Positions 44,079 to 52,791 are shown, counted from the first letter of the stretch. The stretch is DNA of 64,000 nt from Mesobacillus sp. AQ2 (GCF_030122805.1 NZ_CP126080.1:4407501-4471500), one strand, 5' to 3'. Made by a program: numbers and translations. Notes: a model not told the origin generated them from the letters alone.

Positions 44079-45353
44079 TTATTTAAATAGATTTACCAAA
44101 CCAATTGATAGTGCTGGAATAAAAGTGAGTAACATTAATGTTATCAGGAGCACACCATAGTACGGCAGCATCCCTCTTGATATTTGGTCCAGCCGGATCT
44201 TGGCGATTTGGGATGAAATGAAGAGATTAACACCCAAAGGTGGTGTACACATACCAAGAGCCAGGTTAACGATCATGATGATTCCGAAGTGGACAGGATC
44301 GATTCCCAGTTGTGTGGCAACCGGTAACAATAATGGAGCCAGGATAATAATCGATGCGTTAGTCTCCATAAACATTCCCACAATAATAAGGAAAAGATTG
44401 ACCAGCAGCAGGAAAATGATTGGATTTTCCGAAATATTTATGAAAAACTCTGCAACTAGCTGAGGTACATTTGCCCTGGTCATAATCCAGCCAAATAACC
44501 CCGCACTTGATATAATGAACATGATTGTTGCTGTCGTCACAGCCGATTGAGTAAAGATTTTTGCAAGTTCCTTTAATTTTATTTCTTTGTAGACTAAGAC
44601 CCCTACGACAAATGCATAACCAACCGCTATACCTGCTGCTTCTGTCGGTGTAAAAATACCACCATAGATACCGCCAAGAATAATCACAGGCATTAACAAC
44701 GCAAAGAATGCTTCCTTAATTGCGACTAGTATTTTCCTAAAAGATTTTCTTGGCTCCCTGACATAGTTATGTTTCTTAGATAGAACATAAACAGTCACAA
44801 TCAAAGCAAAGCCAATAAGTATTCCAGGTACAAATCCTGCCAGGAATAAATCTCCGATTGAAACAGATGCTGTTACACCATATAAAATCATTGGAATACT
44901 TGGGGGTATAATGACACCTAGTTCTCCAGCAACTGCTTGCGTTGCACCAGCAAACTTGGGATCGTATCCCCTTCTGATCATGCCTGGGATCAGCATACTA
45001 CCCAGTGCAGCAGTCGTGGCGGCACTCGATCCGGATATCGCAGAAAAAAACATCGCAGTTACGACTGTGACAATCGCAAGACCTCCTGGCAGATGGCCTG
45101 TAATAGCATTAGCCAGGTTGATCAGCCTTTTTGAAATCCCGCCGAACTCCATTAAGGTTCCCGCTAAAATGAAGAAAGGGATGGCCATCAAAGGGAATGA
45201 ATCAATGGAAGTAAACGAACGCTGTACCAATACAATAAGTGGTGTTCCACCATCCCACCAAAGAGCAATGGCAGATGCAAGTCCTATGGAAACGGCAATT
45301 GGAACACTTAAAGCAAAAAATATCAACATAAAAACCATCAGTATTGCAGCCAT
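44079..45353 (-). CDS. dctM: TRAP transporter large permease (DctM-like)
   Basis: A 424-residue permease with about twelve membrane helices and the family motifs SFPLMAIPFFILAGTLMEFGGI, FFSAISGSSAATTAALGSMLIPGM, GVIIPPSIPMILYGV, TPTEAAGIAVGYAFVVG and LALGMCTPPLGVNLFI. It is the transport subunit of a sodium-driven TRAP system for organic or sugar acids. Its start overlaps the stop of the small subunit (TGATG). Confidence 0.95.
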   Translation of the reverse strand: MAAILMVFMLIFFALSVPIAVSIGLASAIALWWDGGTPLIVLVQRSFTSIDSFPLMAIPFFILAGTLMEFGGISKRLINLANAITGHLPGGLAIVTVVTAMFFSAISGSSAATTAALGSMLIPGMIRRGYDPKFAGATQAVAGELGVIIPPSIPMILYGVTASVSIGDLFLAGFVPGILIGFALIVTVYVLSKKHNYVREPRKSFRKILVAIKEAFFALLMPVIILGGIYGGIFTPTEAAGIAVGYAFVVGVLVYKEIKLKELAKIFTQSAVTTATIMFIISSAGLFGWIMTRANVPQLVAEFFINISENPIIFLLLVNLFLIIVGMFMETNASIIILAPLLLPVATQLGIDPVHFGIIMIVNLALGMCTPPLGVNLFISSQIAKIRLDQISRGMLPYYGVLLITLMLLTFIPALSIGLVNLFK

Positions 45354-45841
45354 CAGCTCTCTCCCTCCTTCTTCGTGGATAGTTCATCCAATATGACAGC
45401 AAGTGAATTTAATGCAAGCAAAAAGGAGCCAATGGGAATTGAGGCATATGGAATTGCCATGGATAATTGGAGACCTGGTGATGATTGCATCTGGACAAGA
45501 GGTAGCATATCGATTCCTTGCATAAATAAAATTCCAAAGAAAATAATTGAAATAATCATTACTAAAATAATGACAGATTTGCGCTTTTTACCCGTCAAGG
45601 TCTCCGGCAAGAGTTCTATCGAGATTAGTTTATTGTGCCTCATTGCTAAGCTGGCCCCCAGGAAAACGATATAAATCATTAAGTACCGGGACAATTCTTC
45701 TGACCACGTAAGCGGCAAATTAATCACAAAACGGCTTATAACTTGTAAGATGATCAGTACGGACATTACGCCGAGCATTAAAGCAAGGAGAATGCCAACC
45801 ACCTTATTGATCGTGTCAATGGCTTTAACAACCTGTTGCAT
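45353..45841 (-). CDS. dctQ: TRAP transporter small permease (DctQ-like)
   Basis: A 162-residue four-helix protein with the DctQ pattern VISRFVINLPLTWSEELSRYLMIYIVFLGASLAMRHNKLISIELLP. It forms a complex with the large permease. AAGGGGAG precedes the ATG. Confidence 0.94.
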   Translation of the reverse strand: MQQVVKAIDTINKVVGILLALMLGVMSVLIILQVISRFVINLPLTWSEELSRYLMIYIVFLGASLAMRHNKLISIELLPETLTGKKRKSVIILVMIISIIFFGILFMQGIDMLPLVQMQSSPGLQLSMAIPYASIPIGSFLLALNSLAVILDELSTKKEGES

Positions 45842-45884
45842 GGTAACTCCCCTTTTAGGAAAAAGTTTTCAATCCTTTTAAAAA

Positions 45885-45921
45885 GAGGTGGGCACTGGAT
45901 CAACAATCCTGTACCCGCCTC
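45885..45921 (-). terminator. Intercistronic hairpin after the TRAP binding-protein gene
   Basis: On the minus strand GAGGCGGG pairs with CCCACCTC (one G-U pair), followed by TTTTTAAAA. It lies between the binding-protein and small-permease genes. Confidence 0.7.
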
Positions 45922-45931
45922 ACTTATTCTT

Positions 45932-46948
45932 TTATTTTGTATTTACAATACTGTCATATAGTTCTTGTGCTTCAGGAGATTTCTTAGCAAATTCACCATG
46001 TACAGTTTTTGCTTTCTCCATGAAAGGTGCTGTATCAACATCCACCACTTCCATGCCTGCACCAGTTAACTTTTCCAACAGTTCTTTTTCTTGCTCGTAA
46101 ACGATTTTGTTTTCATATTCAGTTGCCTCTTTAGCAGCCTCTTCTACAGCTTTTTGCTGATCCTTTGAAAGTTTCTTGTAAGCAATGTCGCTCATAGTCA
46201 GCATGACATAACCATATACGTGGTTTGTGTTAATTAAGTACTTCTGTACCTCGTTCAGCTTTGTGCTTTCAATCAGTGCAACTGGATTTTCCTGTGCATC
46301 GATTACACCTGTCTGAAGTGAAGAGTATACTTCACTGAACGCCATAGGTGTCGGTGTTGCGCCCATTGCTTCCCACGCGGCGATGGAAGCCGGGATTTCA
46401 GGGACACGAATCTTGATTCCATCTAATTCTGACGGGCTTGTAATCTTTTCATTTGCTGTTAATTGGCGCGGAGTACGTTCCCAGAACTCAAGTCCTCGAA
46501 CCTGAGCATTAGCCAGCAGATCTTCTTTCAACTTTTGACCGACTTCACCGTACAATACATTCTGCATGTGCTCACGATCACGGAATAGGTATGGAAGTTC
46601 TAAAATCGCATATGGCTCATAGAAGTTGGAGAGAACACCTGCTACAAGGGCAAAGTCAACTGAACCTAATTGCATTCCTTCGATCAAATCACGGTCATTC
46701 CCAAGTGTAGAGCTTGCATACAAATCAATTTTAACTGAACCATTTGTCTTTTCTTCCACAAGCTCAGCGAATTTTTTCGCGCCAAGATGCCATGGATCAT
46801 TTTCAGCCGCAATATGTCCAAGCTTCAACGTAACCTGTTTTTCTTCACCTGATGATCCACTGGCACTTTTAGTAGATTCCTTTGCTCCGCACCCCAACAG
46901 AGCAATACTTAGAATGAATGTCATCATAATCAACCATGCTTTTTTCAT
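45932..46948 (-). CDS. dctP: TRAP transporter substrate-binding lipoprotein (DctP-like)
   Basis: A 338-residue lipoprotein: lipobox ALLGC, then a DctP fold (TLKLGHIAAENDPWHLGAKKFAELVEEKTNGSVKIDLY; SVDFALVAGVLSNFYEPYAILELPYLF; IRVPEIPASIAAWEAMGATPTPMAFSEVYSSLQTGVIDAQENP). The conserved Arg of IRVPE normally holds the substrate's carboxylate, so an acidic ligand is expected. ATG 46948 is preferred over 46954 because GGGG is better spaced. It fits an acid sugar as the operon's substrate. Confidence 0.94.
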   Translation of the reverse strand: MKKAWLIMMTFILSIALLGCGAKESTKSASGSSGEEKQVTLKLGHIAAENDPWHLGAKKFAELVEEKTNGSVKIDLYASSTLGNDRDLIEGMQLGSVDFALVAGVLSNFYEPYAILELPYLFRDREHMQNVLYGEVGQKLKEDLLANAQVRGLEFWERTPRQLTANEKITSPSELDGIKIRVPEIPASIAAWEAMGATPTPMAFSEVYSSLQTGVIDAQENPVALIESTKLNEVQKYLINTNHVYGYVMLTMSDIAYKKLSKDQQKAVEEAAKEATEYENKIVYEQEKELLEKLTGAGMEVVDVDTAPFMEKAKTVHGEFAKKSPEAQELYDSIVNTK

Positions 46949-46979
46949 TTTCATCTTCCCCTTTGTTTGTTTAATAAGA

Positions 46980-48002
46980 TTAAAACTCTACGAGTACCTT
47001 CAAAGATGAGTCTTCTTTCTTATCTACCAACTGAAAGCCCTTTGCTGCATCTTGATAACTAAGCTTGTGACTAATAAGAGCTTCCTCATTCACATGCCCT
47101 GCTGCCAATAGATCGATAGCAGCCAATGTATCCTCTCTTGTATAAGTCATGCAGCCAATAATTTCTTTTTCCCCCTGTTGCAAATTGACAATGTCAAAGG
47201 TTTGAGTACCATGGAACATGGCAATAGTTATACATTTCCCCCCTTTCCTCAGAAGCGCAATGGATTGATCAATGATGCCAGGAACGCCCACAGCAACTAA
47301 GACCTTATCAAACTCGCTATCTATAAGCTTTTTAGCTTCTGACATCCAATCATTTTTGTTTGATATATTCATAGAATGTGTTGCACCCATTTTTCCGGCA
47401 GCTTCAAGCGCATAATCAATGACATCCGTAACAAGGATTGTTGTCGCACCCGCCGCTTTGGCAGCCGCAACAGTCAAAAGGCCAATCGGCCCTGCACCCA
47501 AGACTGCCACTTTATCGCCAAGCTGCACATCAGCCTTTCTCACTGCATGTACTCCTACAGCAAAAGGTTCAACCAAAACTCCCTGATCATAAGTCATGCC
47601 ATCCGGCAATTTAAACACTGTTTCTTCTGGCGTTGCAAAATACTCTGCCATGGCGCCATACCAGCCTTTAATACCAGGTGCCTTTCTGTTGTTACAATAA
47701 TTCACGTTTCCTGTCAGGCAGTCGTCACACTTTCCGCAGCCAGTCTGTGGCTCCACTGTTACCCTGTCACCAGCTTTAAAATTCCGTACATCGCTTCCAA
47801 CCTTTACTACTTCCCCCGCAATTTCATGGCCAATAATCACAGGCGGCTTTCTGAAAAGATGCAGTCCCTTGTACGTATGAATATCGGAGCCACAAATACC
47901 TGCTACCTTTGTTGAAATCAACACTTCATTGCTTTCGACCTCAGGCAGTTCCACCTCTTTTACTACTACCTTATAGGCATCCTCAACATAAACCGCTTTC
48001 AT
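46980..48002 (-). CDS. Zinc-dependent medium-chain dehydrogenase (sorbitol/threonine dehydrogenase type)
   Basis: A 340-residue MDR enzyme. Catalytic-zinc residues are Cys37 (AGICGSDIHTYKG) and His59-Glu60 (IIGHEIAGE). The structural zinc is held by the cluster CGKCDDCLTGNVNYC. The NAD(P)-binding loop is VAVLGAGPIGLLTVAAAKA. It probably oxidises a hydroxyl of the imported acid sugar to a ketone before phosphorylation. The frame begins at 48026, but ATG 48002 has GAAGGAGG 6 bp upstream. It replaces the NAD-dependent beta-hydroxyacid dehydrogenases usually found with DUF1537 kinases. Confidence 0.93.
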   Translation of the reverse strand: MKAVYVEDAYKVVVKEVELPEVESNEVLISTKVAGICGSDIHTYKGLHLFRKPPVIIGHEIAGEVVKVGSDVRNFKAGDRVTVEPQTGCGKCDDCLTGNVNYCNNRKAPGIKGWYGAMAEYFATPEETVFKLPDGMTYDQGVLVEPFAVGVHAVRKADVQLGDKVAVLGAGPIGLLTVAAAKAAGATTILVTDVIDYALEAAGKMGATHSMNISNKNDWMSEAKKLIDSEFDKVLVAVGVPGIIDQSIALLRKGGKCITIAMFHGTQTFDIVNLQQGEKEIIGCMTYTREDTLAAIDLLAAGHVNEEALISHKLSYQDAAKGFQLVDKKEDSSLKVLVEF

Positions 48003-48031
48003 TTTTGTCCTCCTTCTACTCCACAACTGAC

Positions 48032-48682
48032 TTAATCAAGTAATTTCTGCTTAGACTTTTGCAAATGGTTCGTGATTAGATCTACTGCTTGATCATCCCC
48101 ACTCTTCAAACTCTTATAAATCTCTACATGCTCCTGATGGAACTTGTGCATACGATGAGGGTCTTTTTTCAAATGCCTTAAGGTGATTCTATGGAGGTGG
48201 TCCTGATAATTCAGCAGCACTCGATAAATTTCCCGATTCCCGGAGAACTCGCATAATAGCAAGTGAAAAGCATGATCTTCATTCGTAAATCCTTTAATAT
48301 CAAGCTCATCACATTTTGTTTCAGTATCTGCTAGATTCATTTCAATCAATCTGCATTGTTCTTCAGTCAACTTACCTGATATTTGGGTGAGAATATAACT
48401 CTCCAGCGCAATTCGCAGATTATAAATATCAATGATCTGGTCAATTGAAAGCGGATTGATGATAATGCCTTGCTTTGAAGAGACTGTGACAAAACCTTCA
48501 GTTTCCAATCGGACAAGAGCTGACTTTATTGGTGTTTTGCTCATTTGCAAGATTTCAATCAATTCTCGTTCAGATAAAAACGATCCCGGTGCAAAACTTT
48601 CATCTAATATCTGTTCTTTTATTTTCTGATAGGCTACATCCTTAAGGAGAGGAGCTGCAGCATTTTTCGTCTTCATTTCCAT
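48032..48682 (-). CDS. GntR-family regulator with FCD domain
   Basis: A 216-residue regulator: winged helix at 10-78 (AYQKIKEQILDESFAPGSFLSERELIEILQMSKTPIKSALVRLETEGFV) and a C-terminal all-helical FCD domain (LRIALESYI; NEDHAFHLLLCEFSGN; HQEHVEIYKSL), with His residues that normally hold a metal and ligand. It is encoded inside the operon it should regulate. A candidate operator lies at 51388-51403 before the first gene. AGGGTGG precedes the ATG. Confidence 0.93.
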   Translation of the reverse strand: MEMKTKNAAAPLLKDVAYQKIKEQILDESFAPGSFLSERELIEILQMSKTPIKSALVRLETEGFVTVSSKQGIIINPLSIDQIIDIYNLRIALESYILTQISGKLTEEQCRLIEMNLADTETKCDELDIKGFTNEDHAFHLLLCEFSGNREIYRVLLNYQDHLHRITLRHLKKDPHRMHKFHQEHVEIYKSLKSGDDQAVDLITNHLQKSKQKLLD

Positions 48683-48713
48683 TTACTTACCACCCTAATG
48701 TTTCATTTGTTTA

Positions 48714-50072
48714 TTACTTGGCGTCCCTAACATCAGAGAAATAATTTGGTCCGCCCAGTTGGCCTCCCTTTAACGCCAATTCAAATCCATTCATTTCTTC
48801 ATCTTCAGAAAAGGTTTGGCACAAAGGAGCACCCGGTGAAACTTGACGTAATACTTCCAAACCATATACACCTAATTCTCTAGTGACAAATCCAGAAGTA
48901 TCACCGCCAGCAACAATCGCTCTGGTAAGCCCGGTAGCTCGAATAATCTCCTTGCTCCACCTGCCTAGCTGCCTGCCGATGAGTTCGCCTGATTGGAATT
49001 CTGACATCCCCTTTTTAGCGAAGAGTTCACGAGTATCTTTAATGGAGGAATCATCTGGTCCCATTGCGGTGTAAAAAATGACGCTTTTTCCTTCGTTAAT
49101 AAATTGAATTGCCTTTTCAATAAGCTCTGCAGGCATTGTTTCCTCTTCTAGAATCTGTTGGGGAGTTACCCTGATGCCTTGAAACCCATTTTCAATTGCG
49201 CTTACAATTTGTTTTTGTGTAACTGGGGAAGCACTTCCGGAAACGGCTAAAACAGGTTTACCTGAGCGTAACTCACTAGGATTTATGTTTTGTGCTGTAT
49301 TTTGGATTCCTGCCTTTTTCCAATGTGTGGCAAGGGCATATCCTACCCCCGATGATCCTACGATGAACAGATTATGTTCCTTTGCCTTCTCCCAAATGAG
49401 CTGTCCGCTTACCCCAAGCCTGTCAACATCAAGTACATCAAATAGCAGCATCCCCGGCTCACTCATCTTGTTTTGGAAATATTCTCTGACCTTCTCAATC
49501 GGCCCCTCCAAATCGAGGATACTCATTAAGCCGACTCTTTCTGCGGATTGTCCGGACAGATGGACTCGCAAATCTGCTTCATTCATTGGGGTCACTGGAT
49601 GTTTCGACATAACCGGATGTCGATCAAGTCGATATACCGCGTTATGCATTCTTGCGAAATGGTTGCCAAACAAGGTATACCGGCCAAGAGGGGGTGCACC
49701 GACTAAAAGAGGAATCACCTTTTGATCCGTAAAATACTCCCTTGCCACTTCAACTGCTTTCCCAATGCTGCCCACCTGGGGACTTGAGTCAAAAGTAGAA
49801 CATGTTTTATAATGTGTAACTGTTGCGCCTATTTCTGCAAACCGCTCAAAGACCGGTCTAAGTTCCGCCTCCATATCTTCCGGTGTCTTTGCCCTGCTTG
49901 TTCCTGCAACCCCTATACATTGCAGGCCATCGAATTTCTCCAGCATTCGTTGCGATGGAGGTTCAAGGAACAGCACTGTACGATATCCACTGGAAGATAA
50001 TGATTCCATTGCATCGGTTGATCCTGTGAAATCGTCTCCGTAAAAGGCCAGAAGCAACTCTGTCTGATTCAT
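48714..50072 (-). CDS. DUF1537 four-carbon acid sugar kinase family protein
   Basis: A 452-residue kinase of the DUF1537 family. N-terminal domain: LLAFYGDDFTGSTDAMESLSSSGYRTVLFLEPP (substrate site, with the DDFTGS motif). C-terminal nucleotide-binding domain: AVSGSASPVTQKQI and RAIVAGGDTSGFVTRELG. Known members phosphorylate D-threonate, L-threonate, D-erythronate, 3-oxo-tetronate or 3-oxo-isoapionate. ATG 50072 with GGGTGG is used; the frame opens four codons earlier. It follows the RuBisCO-like gene by 13 bp, as in operons where a RuBisCO-like enzyme acts on the phosphorylated product. Confidence 0.93.
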   Translation of the reverse strand: MNQTELLLAFYGDDFTGSTDAMESLSSSGYRTVLFLEPPSQRMLEKFDGLQCIGVAGTSRAKTPEDMEAELRPVFERFAEIGATVTHYKTCSTFDSSPQVGSIGKAVEVAREYFTDQKVIPLLVGAPPLGRYTLFGNHFARMHNAVYRLDRHPVMSKHPVTPMNEADLRVHLSGQSAERVGLMSILDLEGPIEKVREYFQNKMSEPGMLLFDVLDVDRLGVSGQLIWEKAKEHNLFIVGSSGVGYALATHWKKAGIQNTAQNINPSELRSGKPVLAVSGSASPVTQKQIVSAIENGFQGIRVTPQQILEEETMPAELIEKAIQFINEGKSVIFYTAMGPDDSSIKDTRELFAKKGMSEFQSGELIGRQLGRWSKEIIRATGLTRAIVAGGDTSGFVTRELGVYGLEVLRQVSPGAPLCQTFSEDEEMNGFELALKGGQLGGPNYFSDVRDAK

Positions 50073-50085
50073 AATTCCACCCAAT

Positions 50086-51360
50086 CTATTTTGTGAATTT
50101 CTTTATTGCCTGTTCTAATTCAGGATGCTGCATAGCGTATACATCTAAAGGTATCTCTTTCACAGCCGCCTCCCAACCCTGCCTCATACTGAGGACTCCA
50201 GCTGCACTGCCGGAAGGATGCGCCAAAATACCGCCACCTGCCAGATGAATAACATCGGTTGTAGACACTGCATCATAGGTTGGGATTGCGCTTGCAGCCC
50301 ACTGTGCTGAAGAGAGGACCGGCATTACCTCGTAACCCCCCATGAAGGGAGTCAAGCAGTCTTTAATCGCCTGAACTACTGTATCGTTATCCTCTGAAAA
50401 CTTATTATCCAGCCCATTTGTATGTAAGTGATCCACCCCAGCCAATCTTGCCAGCTTCTGAAAAACAGTGAAACTCATCCCCAGCAGCGAACTTCTAGAC
50501 ATTGCCCCCCACTGAGTACGGTGGCCGTGGATAGGCAACTGAGAGTAATTGCGAAGATAAGAGGTGCCAGCAAACCCGACGCTGTTGATACAAACCATTA
50601 CACAAGTTCCGCCCGCCTCTAATACTAAATCATGATTTCTTCGAAGCTCTTCGATGTCTCCTGTAATATTGAAGGCATACATCAGTTTTTTCCCAGTTCG
50701 GTCGGCAGCCCGTTCAATTTCCTCCATAATCACTTTCACCCGTTGTGCAAGTGGAGCAAATGACGGATTGGCACACAGTTCATCATCTTTAATAAAATCT
50801 ATTCCAGCTTCTGCTAGCTGCCTTACTATTGGCCTGTATTCCTCAGTATGCAAACCAATACTCGGTTTAATGATGGTCCCGATTAAAGGTCCCTTTTCCA
50901 CACCAGTTAGTTTTCTTGTTCCAGCTATTCCAAACTGAGGACCTGGATATTTCTCAGCAAAATCCTGAGGAAGTTCGATATCGATTAATTTAAGTCCTGA
51001 AAACTCCCCTAGCTCATACAAATTGCCCGCAACAGTCGACATTAAATTAGGTATAGAGGGACCAAAATTATCGAATGGGAAGGATAAAACTACGATTGCC
51101 CTTTGATAATCCGAAGCTGCCCCTTCCTTCTGTTGCGGAGTTCTCGATCCCGGCAGAGAGGGATTCTTTACTTTCTCCAGCTTTGTTATGCTTACTACTC
51201 TGGCACCATGCCGTTCCTTCAATTCCGCAGTTTCACCTGGCACCTTAACGAATGTACCAGTTGACTGTTCCCCTGCCATGACTTCAGCAGCATATTCAAG
51301 TGGATAAGCAGTCTCAATAAGATAGCTGGCCAGTACTCTCTTACTCTCCAATTTCCACAC
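50086..51360 (-). CDS. RuBisCO-like protein (OiaX/OiaT-type candidate)
   Basis: A 424-residue member of the RuBisCO large-chain family. The active-site positions can be followed: Lys165 (GTIIKPSIGL), the metal-binding KDDE at 191-194 with the carbamylated Lys191, His278/His280-Arg281 (PIHGHR), loop-6 Lys320 (GLDNKF), and the phosphate-binding GGG at 375-377. So the carboxylase-type metal site and the loop-6 Lys are both kept. It is unlikely to be the methionine-salvage enolase MtnW because the operon encodes a DUF1537 kinase and a TRAP transporter. In D-apionate pathways, RuBisCO-like enzymes decarboxylate or cleave 3-oxo-isoapionate-4-phosphate, a good model here. The start is GTG. First gene of the operon. 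Confidence 0.9.
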   Translation of the reverse strand: MWKLESKRVLASYLIETAYPLEYAAEVMAGEQSTGTFVKVPGETAELKERHGARVVSITKLEKVKNPSLPGSRTPQQKEGAASDYQRAIVVLSFPFDNFGPSIPNLMSTVAGNLYELGEFSGLKLIDIELPQDFAEKYPGPQFGIAGTRKLTGVEKGPLIGTIIKPSIGLHTEEYRPIVRQLAEAGIDFIKDDELCANPSFAPLAQRVKVIMEEIERAADRTGKKLMYAFNITGDIEELRRNHDLVLEAGGTCVMVCINSVGFAGTSYLRNYSQLPIHGHRTQWGAMSRSSLLGMSFTVFQKLARLAGVDHLHTNGLDNKFSEDNDTVVQAIKDCLTPFMGGYEVMPVLSSAQWAASAIPTYDAVSTTDVIHLAGGGILAHPSGSAAGVLSMRQGWEAAVKEIPLDVYAMQHPELEQAIKKFTK

Positions 51361-51387
51361 CTCGCTCTCGTAATCTAACTTATATCC

Positions 51388-51403
51388 AACATAAATCTAT
51401 GTT
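51388..51403. promoter_or_regulatory. Candidate GntR operator
   Basis: AACATA-AATC-TATGTT is a perfect inverted repeat 28 bp upstream of the RuBisCO-like gene. A second pair, AATCTAAC and GTTAGATT, encloses it (51373-51408). It is the best candidate for the operon's GntR regulator. Confidence 0.55.
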
Positions 51404-51427
51404 AGATTTCTTGTTTTTAAGATTATT

Positions 51428-51441
51428 TTAAAACGCTTACA
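51428..51441. promoter_or_regulatory. cre box of the acid-sugar operon
   Basis: On the minus strand TGTAAGCGTTTTAA matches the CcpA consensus at 13 of 14 positions, about 70 bp upstream of the first gene. Confidence 0.6.
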
Positions 51442-51664
51442 AAGTCAAATGGTTTTCTGAATATTTTTATTTGTGAAAATAGTAACAGTATTTCGAGATA
51501 CTAAACTTATCTTTGGGATCTTCAGTGAAGGATTTTTTTTAAGAAAATTCTTTTCTATATAACCTCCTGTACCAAATTACTTAGATAGCAGCCACACCGT
51601 TATTCATCAATAGCTGAAGTTTTTCCATTAAAAATATAAACTTTTTTAAAATAACAATAAATTT

Positions 51665-51691
51665 GAAGCATGGGGACGGTTCTAATGCTTC
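51665..51691. repeat. REP hairpin downstream of the RAYT gene
   Basis: GAAGCAT-GGGGACGGTTCTA-ATGCTTC: perfect 7-bp stem around the conserved loop (GGGACGGTTC, the complement of GAACCGTCCC). It lies 156 bp downstream of the RAYT gene's stop codon. The remaining 51442-51785 shows nothing else. Confidence 0.85.
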
Positions 51692-51785
51692 CAATCCTTC
51701 CAAAAACAAACTAGCAGATAACCAGTAACCCCTGCTGCCCATTTGGTAAATTCCTTTGTTCATTTTTATTATCCTGTAAACAAAA

Positions 51786-51823
51786 ACAGCTAATCTAAAG
51801 ATTTAATTCTTTAGATTAGCTGT
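51786..51823 (-). terminator. Terminator of the RAYT gene
   Basis: ACAGCTAATCTAAAGA and TCTTTAGATTAGCTGT are perfect complements around TTTAAT, followed on the minus strand by TTTTTG. Confidence 0.9.
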
Positions 51824-51846
51824 CAGGTTTTCTTGCACTCCTAATT

Positions 51847-52626
51847 TTACGCTTTGAAAATTAAACTAGCAGATATACCTAAAATTCTCGCTGCCTGTCT
51901 TTGTGATAGGCCTTCGATTGTTTTGACCTTTCTTAGTACTTCTTCCCTTTCTGATTTTTGCATACTTTTCACCTGGGCAATTACAATTCCACCGAGCGTC
52001 TGCTCGATCTTCGCTCTGGCTTCATCGTCTGGAATTCTCCTTCGATTATAGTTCTCATCTTCCATGCAGGAATCATCACTTTCTTTTTCATTAAACTCCT
52101 TGAGTTTTAAAACTGCAATTTCTTTATCTTCATTAAACAATTCGAGTACCTTCTTACGGTCCAGCAACCCTCCAGGATAGTACTCTTGTTCATAGTATCC
52201 AGCATAACTGCTCCAAGCCCACTCCTCGGCACGACGAGTAATTCCTGCCTTAACGGGATTCTGATGAATGTACCTTAGAACGTTAAGAAAGTATAGACGG
52301 GTCTCAACATTTTCACTCTTGAACCGATCTTGAAATAAGTGACCTGTTGTCTGGTACTTCCAATTGTAATATGAGACATAGCTTACCGCTATTCGCTTCA
52401 TAGAGACAGACAGGCTTTCGTCCCCCTCTTTCAAAAGAAGATGTAAATGGTTGCTCATCAAACACCAGGCATAGACCTTCAGTCCTGTCTTACCTTTATA
52501 TTTCTTTAAAATATCAAGAAACCTCATACTATCCTGATCATCATGGAAAATCACCTGTCGATTCGCCCCTCGGAGGATTACATGATAAATTCCATTCACA
52601 CTTTTCACTCTTGCTTTCCGTGGCAT
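51847..52626 (-). CDS. REP-associated tyrosine transposase (RAYT, Y1_Tnp)
   Basis: A 260-residue HUH-type Y1 transposase of the RAYT group. It begins MPRKARVKSVNGIYHVILRG, has the HUH metal motif His60-Leu-His62 in MSNHLHLLLKE, GHLFQDRFKSE (95-105), and the likely catalytic Tyr119 in LRYIHQNPVKAG. The C-terminus has a helix-turn-helix (LSQRQAARILGISASL). RAYTs bind and cut REP hairpins in single-stranded DNA and are held responsible for their spread. The open frame extends to 52764, but through a REP copy; ATG 52626 after AAGGGAGC is the real start. REP hairpins lie on both sides of it, and it looks intact. Confidence 0.9.
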   Translation of the reverse strand: MPRKARVKSVNGIYHVILRGANRQVIFHDDQDSMRFLDILKKYKGKTGLKVYAWCLMSNHLHLLLKEGDESLSVSMKRIAVSYVSYYNWKYQTTGHLFQDRFKSENVETRLYFLNVLRYIHQNPVKAGITRRAEEWAWSSYAGYYEQEYYPGGLLDRKKVLELFNEDKEIAVLKLKEFNEKESDDSCMEDENYNRRRIPDDEARAKIEQTLGGIVIAQVKSMQKSEREEVLRKVKTIEGLSQRQAARILGISASLIFKA

Positions 52627-52647
52627 TCCATCTATCGCTCCCTTCGA

Positions 52648-52791
52648 GAGCAGAGGGACGGTTCTTCTGCTCCCTCTCCTAATTTTAATTGGGGCACGGC
52701 TGGGCAACTTACTTTTACAAAACGCAGACCACATTTCCCCTAAGAGATAAAACTGGTGCACCAAGAAGCAAGAGAACCGTCCCCTTGCTTC
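52648..52791. repeat. REPIN-like composite repeat, copy A
   Basis: Two inverted REP hairpins with a spacer. Left (52648-52672): GAGCAGA/TCTGCTC stem around GGGACGGTTCT. Right (52765-52791): GAAGCAAG/CTTGCTTC stem around AGAACCGTCCC. The spacer has TAATTTTAATTGGGGCACGG and GACCACATTT, shared with copies B and C. The left hairpin ends 22 bp before the RAYT start. Confidence 0.85.

Noticed and set aside
51581..51763. Minus-strand open frame of 60 codons
   Set aside because: It runs through a REP hairpin and has no family resemblance or ribosome binding site.
52627..52764. N-terminal extension of the RAYT gene
   Set aside because: It translates REPIN copy A; a proper start with ribosome binding site lies at 52626.
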